Shown: positions 52,334 through 61,915 of the stretch, one piece after another
How the letters are laid out: the number at the start of each line of letters is the position of its first letter
Numbering within the stretch: the stretch's first letter is position 1
NCBI GenBank assembly: GCA_964510065.1
Contig: CAZEAC010000018.1
Span: 5,452 to 69,451, forward strand
Reading direction: 5' to 3'
Length of the DNA: 64,000 bases
DNA from: CAZEAC01 sp964510065
GTDB taxonomy: Bacteria > Bdellovibrionota_C > UBA2361 > CAIXSY01
Position numbers and translations under genes: made by a program
The notes under the pieces: generated by a model
Database searches by the model: none
Seen by the model: only the letters and a program-made list of their open reading frames with translations
What the model was told of the DNA's origin: nothing

Positions 52334-55300
52334 ATGAGAACTTCGCGCTATGCAGAAGAAGAGTATCAGCTCAGCGAGTCCTTACAAGCAAGGCTTGCAA
52401 GCTACAGGAAGTCGCGCGCCTTTCGTCCGCACCAATGCCTCAAAGGAAAGATAACGCTTATTAATAACTATTTCAGGAAGGCACAATTATGCGCTGCAGT
52501 AGTAGGAATAAGCGGCGGAGTTGACTCAAGTGTCGTCCTTGGTCTTCTCGCAGAAGCCGCAAAACAACCCGGTTCACCAATCACGCGCATCCTTGCGGTT
52601 TCACTACCGTGCAGCAACAGATTGGGGGTTACTGAGCAGAAAGCTGCCACCGAGAAAGCAAAAGAGCTTGCCGAACACTTCGATGTAGAGTGGTACCCAA
52701 TTGAGCTGAACAGCGCCTTCGATGCCCTACAAGGGAGTATTCTTTCGACAACCAAGCTATCTAATAATAGCTGGACAGATGGCCAATTGATTCCAATACT
52801 CAGAACCCCGTGTCTATATTATGTCGCTTCGCTGCTTACGGAGAGCGGCACTCCCGCACTCGTATGTGGCACAACAAATAGGGATGAAGGTGCCTACATA
52901 GGATTTTTTGGGAAAGCTTCTGATGGCATGGTCGACCTGCAGCTCCTCTCAGATCTTCACAAGAGCGAAGTCTACTCGTTAGCGGCGCTCCTTGCAGTTC
53001 CTGAAAGAATTATTAAAGCGTGCCCGAGCGGAGATGTGTTTGACGGAGCAAACCATACCACAATGATTGGCTGTTCTTATGATTTTATAGAACTTTATAC
53101 CGGACTATTAGAGAACGGCGCGTGCGCTGCTTTTCAAGCTGCGCTTCCAGCCGAAGAAGTCAATCGATTTAAGCAGTACGCTTCTCGCATAGAGAAGATG
53201 CACGACTACAATTCCCATAAATATCTTGGTGGTAGCCCTTCTGTCCATCTCGACATCTACCCAAGAGCAGTCCCCGGCGGGTGGCAAAATATAGATACAC
53301 CTCTTCGAAATAGTGGTGAGCGAAAGCTTGTAGGTGAATTTTCTTTAGCACAGACAACAATAGACTTATTTAAAAAGCAAATTCCGCAATCGACGAGCGA
53401 GCAGCTAGGAGACTTACACGATGAAGGAATCATCATTAACAATCTTCTTTCAACTGAAGAATGTGCCGCCCTCATCAACGAAGTAAGCAAAGCTTCAAAA
53501 CTCCCTGTCGGCATAAATGGATATCGCAAAGATTATCAGGTTGGCGACCCTATAGGCTCCTTGAGAGCCACGGCTTTTTCGCCTGCCCTGGCCGAGATCT
53601 TGTGGGAGAGAATTAGAGATAAAATATCCACAGTACGTGCGTTTGACGATCTTACGCTCACTGATTCAGCAAATTGCTCGGTATGGCGTGCAGTCGGAGT
53701 AAATCCGGCTTTTCGATATATCTGGTATGAACATGGCGGCTCTCTCATTCCGCACTACGATGCTGGGTATGATTTCAAAGATAATAACCATCATACTTTA
53801 ATGAGTATGATCCTGTATCTTACGCCAGGAGAACCTGATGCCGGAGGAAGCACTCGGTTTCTACTGGATATACAGAGGAACCATCCGGCGAACGAGAGGG
53901 ATTATAGCGATTGGAATCGGCTCGCAAGACCAGATGAAGTGCTCACCTCAATTGTCCCGGTCACGGGGCGGGCGGTATTGTTTGACCATCGTATTCTGCA
54001 TGATGCTGAGCCATGGCGAGGCAAAGGCCCGCGAATAATAATAAGGACCGATATTGTCTTTAAAAGATGTGACAAGAGCGACACTGATGTTCCAAGTAAG
54101 GCAGACGATTGGCAACACGCATTTGAAATGGCCAATCGCATACAACAAGATCGATTCTACAAAACGATGCTTCGCGAAAAAGCGCCGCTTCCCGCAGCTA
54201 TTGCTGCGGGCTTTTTCGATGATGGCCTAGAGTCCGCTATCTCTCAGCAGCGCGAAGTTTCCTCACATGAACTCACGACTCCGGTGCAAAAGATCATGCA
54301 TGCTATCACAGAGCATCGTCGCTTCGAACACAGTAGCTCAGATTGGCCGACAGTGCTTGTTGCTACTGGCGGAATGAATCCAGTGCATGCAGGACACTTA
54401 GAAATGATGGAGCACGCAAGGGATGCCCTCTTAAGGACGGGAAGAGTGGTCGTTGGCGGATACATATCTCCCGATCATCAGCAATATGTTGCATCGAAGT
54501 GCGGCGCAGCGGCGCTCTGCGCTGAGGAGAGAATTGGGCTCTGTCGCAAAGTGACTAAAGAGAGCAGTTGGTTGATGGTCGATCCTTGGCCCGCGCTTTA
54601 CTGCGACCGTGCATTGAACTACACAGATATCCTCGTAAGAACTGAGCAATATCTGGGTAAACATATTAGGACAATGCGTCCACTACGAATAAGCTATGTA
54701 TGCGGTAGTGATAATCGCGGCTTTATTTCAGCATTTAGAAGGCGCGGTGAGATCGTTGTGGTCAACAGGAAAGGTGCGCTAGCTGTTCGTCCTGGAGCCG
54801 CGAGAACCTTAGTTGTCTCAGGAAATCTTCCTGAACTATCCTCGACCCAGCTACGCTCACAAGCTCGAAGTAACCGTAGCTCACAAAATCGGTTAATTTT
54901 CCTTAGAGAAGATGCGACAAGGAGCCTCTCGCACTGGAACAGAAAAGTACCGGCCAAAGCTCTTTACAGCGCCATACAAATTTTTCAAAACGATCTTAGA
55001 AAGGCATTCACAAGTCACTTAGCAAAAGGCTCTGTGCGTATCATCAAGAGTGTGCATGCTCGCCAATTCGAGGATTACCATGCGCAAAGTATTAGCTTAG
55101 AACCAGCACTCCCTGGCCGCTACTCATTGGCGGTTTCTCGAGTCTTTTCAATAGTCGATTCAAGACGAGAAAAAGAACTAGTCGCAAGACCTGGCGCACC
55201 CAGCCTCGAATTACAGCTGCTGCAGATACCTCCTGGGCAATATCATCTGCTGGATGATGACATAGCCACGGGAGGGACAATGCAACAGGTAAAAAAGCTG

Positions 55301-55765
55301 CTCGGCGATACTCGTGAAGTTGAAGGTGTTTTCTGCTGCGCGCGTCACGATATTGGCAGAGAGCTGAATCCCGAAGATTCAACAGACAACAATACAATAA
55401 TTGACCTCGGTGACATCCGAGATTTTCTAATTGGCGCATGCGATGGTGGTTTGGTTTCAAGGTTACCAAATAACCAGATCGTCCGAATTCCCTATGCCGC
55501 GCCTTTTGTGGTGCTCAATGAGCGAATGAGCATGCCAATGAAATCGGAAATGGAGCTGTCCGCTGCGATTTGGCGGGCGAACATGCGCTTCTTTAGTGCG
55601 CTTCCTCATGAGATTAAGATCGAAGATTGCCAGGATCACTTTATTACCTTCGCGGAATACCTAGGCATCACTAGTAATAGTTCACTCTATGAATTTGCGC
55701 GGATATACCATGACTTTTGTAATATTCACAAATCACGACAACCTCTTTTAAAAAAGGCTGTATGA
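52334..55765 (+). CDS. Four-domain fusion: NadE-like, 2OG-Fe(II) oxygenase, NMNAT-like, phosphoribosyltransferase
   Basis: The product has 1143 residues. About 30-270 is an NAD-synthetase-like ATP pyrophosphatase (SGGVDSS 60-66, CGTTNRDE near 180, PSGDVFDG), without a glutaminase part. About 355-580 is a prolyl-4-hydroxylase-like oxygenase: H474 and D476 (HYDAGYD), distal H556, R571 for 2-oxoglutarate. About 672-850 is a nucleotidyltransferase (GGMNPVHAGH 679-688, SSTQLR 836-841); GGYISPDH and the VDPWPALYC region resemble eukaryotic-type NMN adenylyltransferases. About 890-1010 is a type I phosphoribosyltransferase with the PRPP loop LLDDDIATGGT (972-982). The final 130 residues are unassigned. 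Key residues of all four domains look intact. Synthesis or remodelling of an NAD-like dinucleotide is inferred; the product is unknown. Confidence 0.85.
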   Translation: MRTSRYAEEEYQLSESLQARLASYRKSRAFRPHQCLKGKITLINNYFRKAQLCAAVVGISGGVDSSVVLGLLAEAAKQPGSPITRILAVSLPCSNRLGVTEQKAATEKAKELAEHFDVEWYPIELNSAFDALQGSILSTTKLSNNSWTDGQLIPILRTPCLYYVASLLTESGTPALVCGTTNRDEGAYIGFFGKASDGMVDLQLLSDLHKSEVYSLAALLAVPERIIKACPSGDVFDGANHTTMIGCSYDFIELYTGLLENGACAAFQAALPAEEVNRFKQYASRIEKMHDYNSHKYLGGSPSVHLDIYPRAVPGGWQNIDTPLRNSGERKLVGEFSLAQTTIDLFKKQIPQSTSEQLGDLHDEGIIINNLLSTEECAALINEVSKASKLPVGINGYRKDYQVGDPIGSLRATAFSPALAEILWERIRDKISTVRAFDDLTLTDSANCSVWRAVGVNPAFRYIWYEHGGSLIPHYDAGYDFKDNNHHTLMSMILYLTPGEPDAGGSTRFLLDIQRNHPANERDYSDWNRLARPDEVLTSIVPVTGRAVLFDHRILHDAEPWRGKGPRIIIRTDIVFKRCDKSDTDVPSKADDWQHAFEMANRIQQDRFYKTMLREKAPLPAAIAAGFFDDGLESAISQQREVSSHELTTPVQKIMHAITEHRRFEHSSSDWPTVLVATGGMNPVHAGHLEMMEHARDALLRTGRVVVGGYISPDHQQYVASKCGAAALCAEERIGLCRKVTKESSWLMVDPWPALYCDRALNYTDILVRTEQYLGKHIRTMRPLRISYVCGSDNRGFISAFRRRGEIVVVNRKGALAVRPGAARTLVVSGNLPELSSTQLRSQARSNRSSQNRLIFLREDATRSLSHWNRKVPAKALYSAIQIFQNDLRKAFTSHLAKGSVRIIKSVHARQFEDYHAQSISLEPALPGRYSLAVSRVFSIVDSRREKELVARPGAPSLELQLLQIPPGQYHLLDDDIATGGTMQQVKKLLGDTREVEGVFCCARHDIGRELNPEDSTDNNTIIDLGDIRDFLIGACDGGLVSRLPNNQIVRIPYAAPFVVLNERMSMPMKSEMELSAAIWRANMRFFSALPHEIKIEDCQDHFITFAEYLGITSNSSLYEFARIYHDFCNIHKSRQPLLKKAV

Positions 55766-55797
55766 CAGCGAAGTGGTCTCCTTTATAGGGGAGGACT

Positions 55798-56871
55798 TTA
55801 TAAACAGTTCAGGTAAAAAAGTCGGTGCACATCATCCAAGCTCGCAAGCTCGCGTTGCACAAATGCTGCCATTTCTTTCTTCGGAATAGTAATAGTCGTA
55901 AATTCATCGGCTTGCTTCCGAGAGGATCGTTGATTAAACGGCTGCGCGGGCCGGACTTGCCAACCTCTTTTTTGCGGCTCATTACGAAAGTAAGTAAGCT
56001 GGCGCTTTGCAAATCGCCTTGTCGCCATCGAAATTGCCGAGTGAAGCGCCGCTTCTGGAAGTGTCCCCGAGAGGTATTCAAGTGCCTGTGCATAACCAAT
56101 CGTGCGAAGTGAAGGCTTAAGAGACTTCTCGTCATAACGCGAAAGTAGTCCTCGCACCTCTTCGAGCAGCCCGCGCCGCAGCATCTCCTCAGTTCTCCTT
56201 TCAATTCGGGCGTAGAGCTCCTTTCTGGGCAAGCACAACACAAGCAATAACGCGCGAACATTTGTCCCTTGATAACTATGCTCCGCGCGTAGCTCTGAAG
56301 CGGGACGACCTGCAAGGATACTGCTTTCGAGCGCACGTAGCACGCGCTGCCGATCATGTGCATGTAACTCAACCGCACGCGAAGGATCACGCTCGGTCAG
56401 TTCTTTGTAAAGGGCCTCGTCGGATCTTTGCTCAAGTTTTGCTCTAAGCACGGGATCTCCCTTTGGGAGTTCAGCCAATCCGTGGAGAAGCGCAGTAAGA
56501 TACATCGTGCTACCACCGACAAAAATCGGAAGCTTCCCGCGGTTCACGCAATCTTTAACAAGAGGCATCACCGTTCTGAGATAATTTCCAATATCATAAG
56601 GCTCAGTCGGCTCACACTGGTCGATCATGTGGTGCGGGACCGCGCCACGCTCAGCGAACTCAAGCTTCGCCGACCCAATATCAAGCCCGCGATACACCTG
56701 CACCGAATCAAGATTGAAGATTTCAGCCTCAAGGACCCTTGCAATCTCAACTGCGAGACTACTTTTCCCGCTCGCGGTGGGGCCACTTACAACGAGAACG
56801 TTTGTACGACGAGATGCTTCGTCACTCTCAGCGGTCACGGCCGAACCATGATTCAACACTGGCTCTTTCAA
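55798..56871 (-). CDS. miaA: tRNA dimethylallyltransferase MiaA
   Basis: The product adds the isopentenyl group to A37 of tRNAs reading UNN codons. The P-loop GPTASGKS (30-37), the LDSVQVYRGLDIGSAK segment, VPHHMID, FVGGSTMYLTALLHG and QRVLRALE are typical. It starts with TTG at 56871, overlapping mutL by 44 bases; a GTG at 56838 is an alternative that would reduce the overlap. The coupled mutL-miaA order is common in bacteria. The chain has a basic C-terminal extension. Confidence 0.94.
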   Translation of the reverse strand: MKEPVLNHGSAVTAESDEASRRTNVLVVSGPTASGKSSLAVEIARVLEAEIFNLDSVQVYRGLDIGSAKLEFAERGAVPHHMIDQCEPTEPYDIGNYLRTVMPLVKDCVNRGKLPIFVGGSTMYLTALLHGLAELPKGDPVLRAKLEQRSDEALYKELTERDPSRAVELHAHDRQRVLRALESSILAGRPASELRAEHSYQGTNVRALLLVLCLPRKELYARIERRTEEMLRRGLLEEVRGLLSRYDEKSLKPSLRTIGYAQALEYLSGTLPEAALHSAISMATRRFAKRQLTYFRNEPQKRGWQVRPAQPFNQRSSRKQADEFTTITIPKKEMAAFVQRELASLDDVHRLFYLNCL

Positions 56872-58600
56872 ACCTGGCCACTACCGGCCTCCCGTGCGGA
56901 CAGGCCCCGCTCAATTCTGCTTCATCGAGCGCCGAGAAAAGCTCATACACTTCTTCTCGTGTAAGGCTCTCACCCGAACGGATGCTGGCGTGACAGGCCA
57001 ATCGAGCAGCTATATGGTCATACGTTTCCTCAAGTCTACCCGAAGCGCCTTCCTCGGGGAGGCTCGCCGCAATCTCGCGAATAAGTTGGCGCGCATCAAG
57101 TCGAAATCCTGTCGGAACCGAACGAAGCAACAGAGTCTCCTGACCATCAAAATCGAAGGCGATGCCGCAGCGTTCGATTATCTCGCGCTCTTCATCTATT
57201 CGTCGGAGTCCAGATTCACTTAACGATATTCGCTCAGGGAGCAGTAGCGTCTGAGAAGGCATTTCGCGGGCAAGAAGTGCTTGACGAATCAAGTTGTAAT
57301 TGACCCGCTCATGCGCCGCATGCATGTCTACGAGAACGAGAGCATCCTCATGCTGACAGACAAGAAAACAATCAAGCGCTTGACATAAATAGCGCAGCTC
57401 GGAAAATACAAATGGTACTTCGCCGCGATCACGAAGCGCCAAAGGCTGCGGCTGCGCCGAAAACATCGGCTGATGGTAGCCAATTGGCCATGTCTCTGCG
57501 CTTGATAATGCTGCGCCTGATATCACGGAGCTCGAATCGCCCGCCAAGGCTCCTGCCCCGTATTTGAGAGGCTGGTAAGAGTTCGCTGTCGTCTGCCCAG
57601 TAAGTAACGGTGCCTTAAATTCACGCACAGCCCGAGCGACACACTCTTTGGTCACCATAAACAGCGCGCGCCCCTCACGAAATCGCACCTCGCTTTTTTG
57701 CGGATGCACATTTACATCGACCACCTCTGGATCGACCGTCAGTGCGAGAAATCCAACCGGGAACTCACGATCTTTCAACGTCGTAAGAAACCCCTCGCGC
57801 ACCGCGCGAAGTAGCATTCTATCATGAATGACTCGCCCATTGACGAGCAGATGAAAGCCACCAGTATCCGCTCGCGCTTCCGACGGATGCGCGACGAGAC
57901 CTTCGACCTTAACACGGTGTGCGCCGGCACCAACGTCCGCCGCGATTGGCATGGTTGTTCCACGGACAATCTCCTTGGCTCTTTCACCGATACTTTCCCG
58001 CGGCGCGAGGCTAACGATCTCTCTGCCGTCGGAAAAAAGTCGAAAACGGATGCCCGGCTTCGAGAGCGCGGTCGCGACAAGCCACTCTTTCGTGCGAAGC
58101 TCTTCATACTTTACCGAACGCAAAAACTTTCTTCGCGCCGGCATATTGAAAAAGAGCGAACGGACTTCAATCTGCGTACCCACTGGTAGACTACAAGGCG
58201 ACACCGAAACGATAGTTCCTCCATTCACCACAATCTCCGTGCCAGCCTCTCTATCCGGAGGACGAGAACTAAGCCGCAGGCGCGAGACCGCCGCTATCGA
58301 CGGGAGCGCTTCACCACGAAAACCAAGTGTCCTGATATTGAAGAGATCCTCACCACTTTCGATTTTTGACGTGGCGTGGCGCTCGAGCGCGAGAAGCGCG
58401 TCAGCTTTCTCCATGCCGCAACCATTATCAAGTACGCGGAGGAGTGACTGCCCACCCTGTTCAAGAAATACAGAGATCTCACTCGCACCGGCATCAATCG
58501 AATTCTCGACCAGCTCGCGAACCACCGAAGCTGGACGCTCGACGACCTCTCCCGCAGCGATTTTATTTATTACATTATCGGCAAGGATCTTGATTTTCAC
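56828..58600 (-). CDS. mutL: DNA mismatch repair protein MutL
   Basis: The product has 590 residues. The GHKL ATPase part has NKIAAGEVVERPASVV, ELVENSIDAGA, LDNGCGM and TLGFRGEALPSI in order, and VDVNVHPQKSEVRF marks the transducer domain. The C-terminal domain holds ACHASIRSGE and CPHGRP. The endonuclease motif region reads DMHAAHERVNYN instead of DQHAxxExxxxE: Gln is Met and the last Glu is Asn. Nicking activity is therefore uncertain. It is followed by miaA with overlap. Confidence 0.96.
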   Translation of the reverse strand: MKIKILADNVINKIAAGEVVERPASVVRELVENSIDAGASEISVFLEQGGQSLLRVLDNGCGMEKADALLALERHATSKIESGEDLFNIRTLGFRGEALPSIAAVSRLRLSSRPPDREAGTEIVVNGGTIVSVSPCSLPVGTQIEVRSLFFNMPARRKFLRSVKYEELRTKEWLVATALSKPGIRFRLFSDGREIVSLAPRESIGERAKEIVRGTTMPIAADVGAGAHRVKVEGLVAHPSEARADTGGFHLLVNGRVIHDRMLLRAVREGFLTTLKDREFPVGFLALTVDPEVVDVNVHPQKSEVRFREGRALFMVTKECVARAVREFKAPLLTGQTTANSYQPLKYGAGALAGDSSSVISGAALSSAETWPIGYHQPMFSAQPQPLALRDRGEVPFVFSELRYLCQALDCFLVCQHEDALVLVDMHAAHERVNYNLIRQALLAREMPSQTLLLPERISLSESGLRRIDEEREIIERCGIAFDFDGQETLLLRSVPTGFRLDARQLIREIAASLPEEGASGRLEETYDHIAARLACHASIRSGESLTREEVYELFSALDEAELSGACPHGRPVVARFERASVESWFGRDR

Positions 58601-58612
58601 CGGTGGTGTCTC

Positions 58613-59683
58613 CTAACGCAGCTCGGGAGTAATCCTGGTCAAGCGCTCTTTCCCTCCTAGACCACCGCGGCGTAGCACAAAGGCAAGCGGCTTTCCCGCT
58701 TCACTCTGTCCGACAATCTCCTCAACTTCATCCCGCGAAGCAATTCGTCGCCCGTTTATCGCGTAAATCAGATCGGCACGAGAGAAATCCAACACGTACC
58801 CGCGAAGAAACGCCTCACTTACAATCCGATAAGCTCCCTGAACGCCGACACGATCGGCAGGACCATCTTTGGCGGTCCAGCGTACCATAGGCCCCTGATT
58901 GGTATCATCGATAATCCAGCCAAGGGTCGGTCGAAGCACCTTTCCCGTGGCAATCAACTCGGGGAGAACTCGTTTTATCTGATTAATCGGGACCGAGAAT
59001 CCAATGCCTGCGGAATCTCCCGAAGAGCTGAGTATGGCCGTATTAATTCCGATGAGTCTTCCATCCGAGTCGAGAAGCGGCCCGCCCGAATTTCCAGGAT
59101 TTATGGCCGCATCGGTCTGAATTAATCCGCGCATGACGCCACTCTGCCCGGAGCGCACGACGCGATTTAAACTTGAAATAATTCCTGTGGTCAGCGTGCG
59201 ATTTAGGCCAAAGGGATTTCCGATGGCCAGTACGCGCTGCCCTACCTCCAGCTTCGAGGAATCTCCAAATTCCAGTCCGACCAACGTCACCGTTGGATCA
59301 CGAAGCTGCAATACCGCGACATCGGACTCCTTATCAAAACCAACAAGCCGTGCCGAATAGCTCTTACCATCGGCAAGTACTATCTCGATCTTGGCGGCAT
59401 CCTGAATCACATGGAGATTGGTCAAGATAATGCGCCGCTCGGCATCTACCACCGTACCCGAACCCGACCCTTCGTTCGCGCGCACCTCAGGAAACACATC
59501 AAAAGGATCGACACTGAGACTTTTGGTGAGTATGAAGACCACCGCTTCATTTGTACGCTTATACACGTCAATCGTGCGGTTCTCTTCCTCGGTTCGTGAC
59601 GCAATGAGCGGATCTGAGTAACATGGGAATGTCCCGATCACGAGCAACAAAAGCATTATACGTGCGACGCTAGCGATTTTCAT
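58613..59683 (-). CDS. HtrA/DegP-type periplasmic serine protease
   Basis: The product has 356 residues, beginning with a signal peptide (RIMLLLLVIGTFPCYS). The trypsin-like catalytic triad is H91 (TNLHVIQ), D121 (ESDVAVL) and S199 (PGNSGGP), with the activation-domain loop around NPFGLNRTLTTGIIS. One PDZ domain follows (about 250-350). The single-PDZ layout is like DegS/HtrA. It removes damaged periplasmic proteins or signals envelope stress. Its start overlaps the rsh stop as ATGA (59680-59683), an operon with stringent-response control. Confidence 0.95.
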   Translation of the reverse strand: MKIASVARIMLLLLVIGTFPCYSDPLIASRTEEENRTIDVYKRTNEAVVFILTKSLSVDPFDVFPEVRANEGSGSGTVVDAERRIILTNLHVIQDAAKIEIVLADGKSYSARLVGFDKESDVAVLQLRDPTVTLVGLEFGDSSKLEVGQRVLAIGNPFGLNRTLTTGIISSLNRVVRSGQSGVMRGLIQTDAAINPGNSGGPLLDSDGRLIGINTAILSSSGDSAGIGFSVPINQIKRVLPELIATGKVLRPTLGWIIDDTNQGPMVRWTAKDGPADRVGVQGAYRIVSEAFLRGYVLDFSRADLIYAINGRRIASRDEVEEIVGQSEAGKPLAFVLRRGGLGGKERLTRITPELR

Positions 59684-61887
59684 TGCAGCTCTCCTTCGAG
59701 TTCTGGCTCTGACTCATCCTCCTCCGAGTCGGCTTGCGCGGACAAGCCTACGCGCTCAACTTTTATCACTCCCGGGACCATTTCAAGTGAGCGCTTTACT
59801 TTATCAAGCTGGCGCGCATCAAGCACGGCGATTTCAAAAGTATTCACCGCCTTCTTAAGATCGGAAGTCTTGGCATGGGCACTACTAATATTTGCGCCAC
59901 AGCCCGTTATGGCCTGGCACATGTTGGCGAGAAGCCCCATCTGATCTTGCGAATGCACCACCAGCTTAATCCGACGAACCGGCTTAAGTTCGCTATCCCA
60001 GGTGACATCGACCCGGCGCAACGGATCCATCTGCAATACCTGAGGACAATCGGCGAAATGCACAGTAACGCCACGTCCGCGGGTGATAAACCCGACGATT
60101 CTATCTCCCGGAAGCGGCTCACAACATTTAGCGAACCGCACAAGAATGTCATCAAATCCACTGACAGTAACACCAACTTTCTGCCTGGATGCCTTAGCTG
60201 CTCGCTGGAAGATGCGCTCTAAGGGCGACGGCGCGCGATTAAGCTTATCTTCCACATCGGTCCCTTCGGGTAAGAGCTTCGCCAGTACTTTTGTTGAACT
60301 TACCTTGCCGTATCCGATCTCTGCATACAGATCTCCCTCGCTCTTTAAGCCCATCGACTGTGCGACTTCGAATAGCTTTCCATTGCTTTCTATTTTTTTA
60401 AGACTGAGCTTTACCTTTCTAAGGTCTTTGCTAAGAATCTCGGCGCCAAGGGCAAGCGAGCGCGCGTGCTCTTCGGATTTTAAGAAAGCGCGGATGCGCT
60501 GTTTTGCCTTCGACGACTGCACAAAGCGCAGCCAATCTTTGCTCGGCACATGGTTTTTCTGAGTAAGGATCTCGATGGTATCACCGTTTTTCAATCGATA
60601 ATCTAACGGCACGATCATCTGATTAACTCGGGCACCGGTTGCGCGGTGTCCGACATCAGTATGCACGGCATACGCAAAATCCACCGGTGTGGAATTGAAT
60701 GGAAGTCGAAACAGATCGCCTTTGGGCGTGAAGACAAAGACCTCTTCGGGGAAGAGCTCGCTCTTGACCGACTGAATGAACTCATCCGGATTCTTCAGAT
60801 ATTGCTGCGTTTCAACCAGTTCCCGCACCCACTGCAAATCAAATGCCGGCGCGGCGCCGCCCTCTTTGTAGCGCCAATGCGCCGCAATTCCCTCCTCGGC
60901 AATCGAATTCATCTCGGGGGTACGCACCTGAACTTCAATGCGCTGCCCTTCGGGCCCGATTACCGTGGTATGTAACGACTGGTACATATTTGGTTTCGGC
61001 ATTGCGATGTAATCTTTAAAACGGCCCGGAACTGGTTTGTATGCGGAATGAATTACCCCAAGCGTCTCGTAGCAGGCTCGCATCGTCGGAACTATAACCC
61101 GGAACCCCATGAGATCATGAACTTCATCGAAGGGCAGGTTATGACGCTCCATTTTCTGCCAAATTGAAAAGAAATGTTTTGAACGACCTTTGACCGATGC
61201 CGAAATTCCAGCCTCCTCGAGTTTCTTCGCGATATCTTTGGTCGTCGTCTCAATATAGTTATCTCTCTCTGAAGACCGCCCCTGCACATTATCCTTAATA
61301 AGCGCGTAGATTTCCGGGCGAAGGTGCTGGAGGCACAGATCCTCGAGCTCGGATTTGAGCCAGTGAATACCGAGCCTATTCGCAAGCGGTGCGTAAATAT
61401 CTTTGGTTTCTTGCGCCATTGATCGACGCTTTTCGTCAGGGAGGAAGCCAAGCGTGCGCATATTGTGAAGCCGATCGCATAGCTTCACTAAGATGACACG
61501 AATATCTTTCGCCATCGCGATGAGCATTTTGCGAAAGCTTTCAGCCTGCTTCTCTTCGCGGGATTCGAATTCAATACGGGTAAGTTTGGTTACACCGTCT
61601 ACAATATCCGCAATTTCTGCGCCGAACCTACTTTGCAGATCGTCACGGCTTACAAGGCAATCTTCAATGCTGTCGTGAAGGAGCGCGCCAGCCACCGAGG
61701 GAATATCAAGCTTCAATTCACAGGCAAGCAGCGCAGTTTCAACGAGGTGGATAAAATAAGGCTCACCCGAGGCACGCACCTGCCCACGATGCTGCTGCTC
61801 AGCATAATCGTAGGCATCATTAAGGAGCTTGAGATCTGGATTCGGATAATATTTACGAACAGCGGCAGCGATCTGATCGAAAGACAT
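59680..61887 (-). CDS. rsh: Bifunctional (p)ppGpp synthetase/hydrolase (RelA/SpoT family)
   Basis: The product has 735 residues in the usual domain order. The HD hydrolase (about 20-180) keeps H47, H71 and D72 (HDSIED). The synthetase part has the ATP-binding GRSKHFFSIWQKM, MGFRVIV, RFKDYIAMPKPN and YQSLHTTV, with the catalytic Glu in IEVQVRT. A TGS domain (VFTPKGDLFRLP) and a C-terminal ACT domain (VHSQDQMGLLANM) follow. Both activities seem intact. It follows rpoZ by 28 bases, the frequent rpoZ-rsh pairing. Confidence 0.96.
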   Translation of the reverse strand: MSFDQIAAAVRKYYPNPDLKLLNDAYDYAEQQHRGQVRASGEPYFIHLVETALLACELKLDIPSVAGALLHDSIEDCLVSRDDLQSRFGAEIADIVDGVTKLTRIEFESREEKQAESFRKMLIAMAKDIRVILVKLCDRLHNMRTLGFLPDEKRRSMAQETKDIYAPLANRLGIHWLKSELEDLCLQHLRPEIYALIKDNVQGRSSERDNYIETTTKDIAKKLEEAGISASVKGRSKHFFSIWQKMERHNLPFDEVHDLMGFRVIVPTMRACYETLGVIHSAYKPVPGRFKDYIAMPKPNMYQSLHTTVIGPEGQRIEVQVRTPEMNSIAEEGIAAHWRYKEGGAAPAFDLQWVRELVETQQYLKNPDEFIQSVKSELFPEEVFVFTPKGDLFRLPFNSTPVDFAYAVHTDVGHRATGARVNQMIVPLDYRLKNGDTIEILTQKNHVPSKDWLRFVQSSKAKQRIRAFLKSEEHARSLALGAEILSKDLRKVKLSLKKIESNGKLFEVAQSMGLKSEGDLYAEIGYGKVSSTKVLAKLLPEGTDVEDKLNRAPSPLERIFQRAAKASRQKVGVTVSGFDDILVRFAKCCEPLPGDRIVGFITRGRGVTVHFADCPQVLQMDPLRRVDVTWDSELKPVRRIKLVVHSQDQMGLLANMCQAITGCGANISSAHAKTSDLKKAVNTFEIAVLDARQLDKVKRSLEMVPGVIKVERVGLSAQADSEEDESEPELEGELQ

Positions 61888-61915
61888 GGCAGCCGTTCAT
61901 CACTATAGCCCGATG

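Noticed and set aside
57951..58616. 221-codon plus-strand frame opposite mutL
   Set aside because: Ser/Arg-rich product typical of an antisense shadow; mutL is clearly the real gene there.
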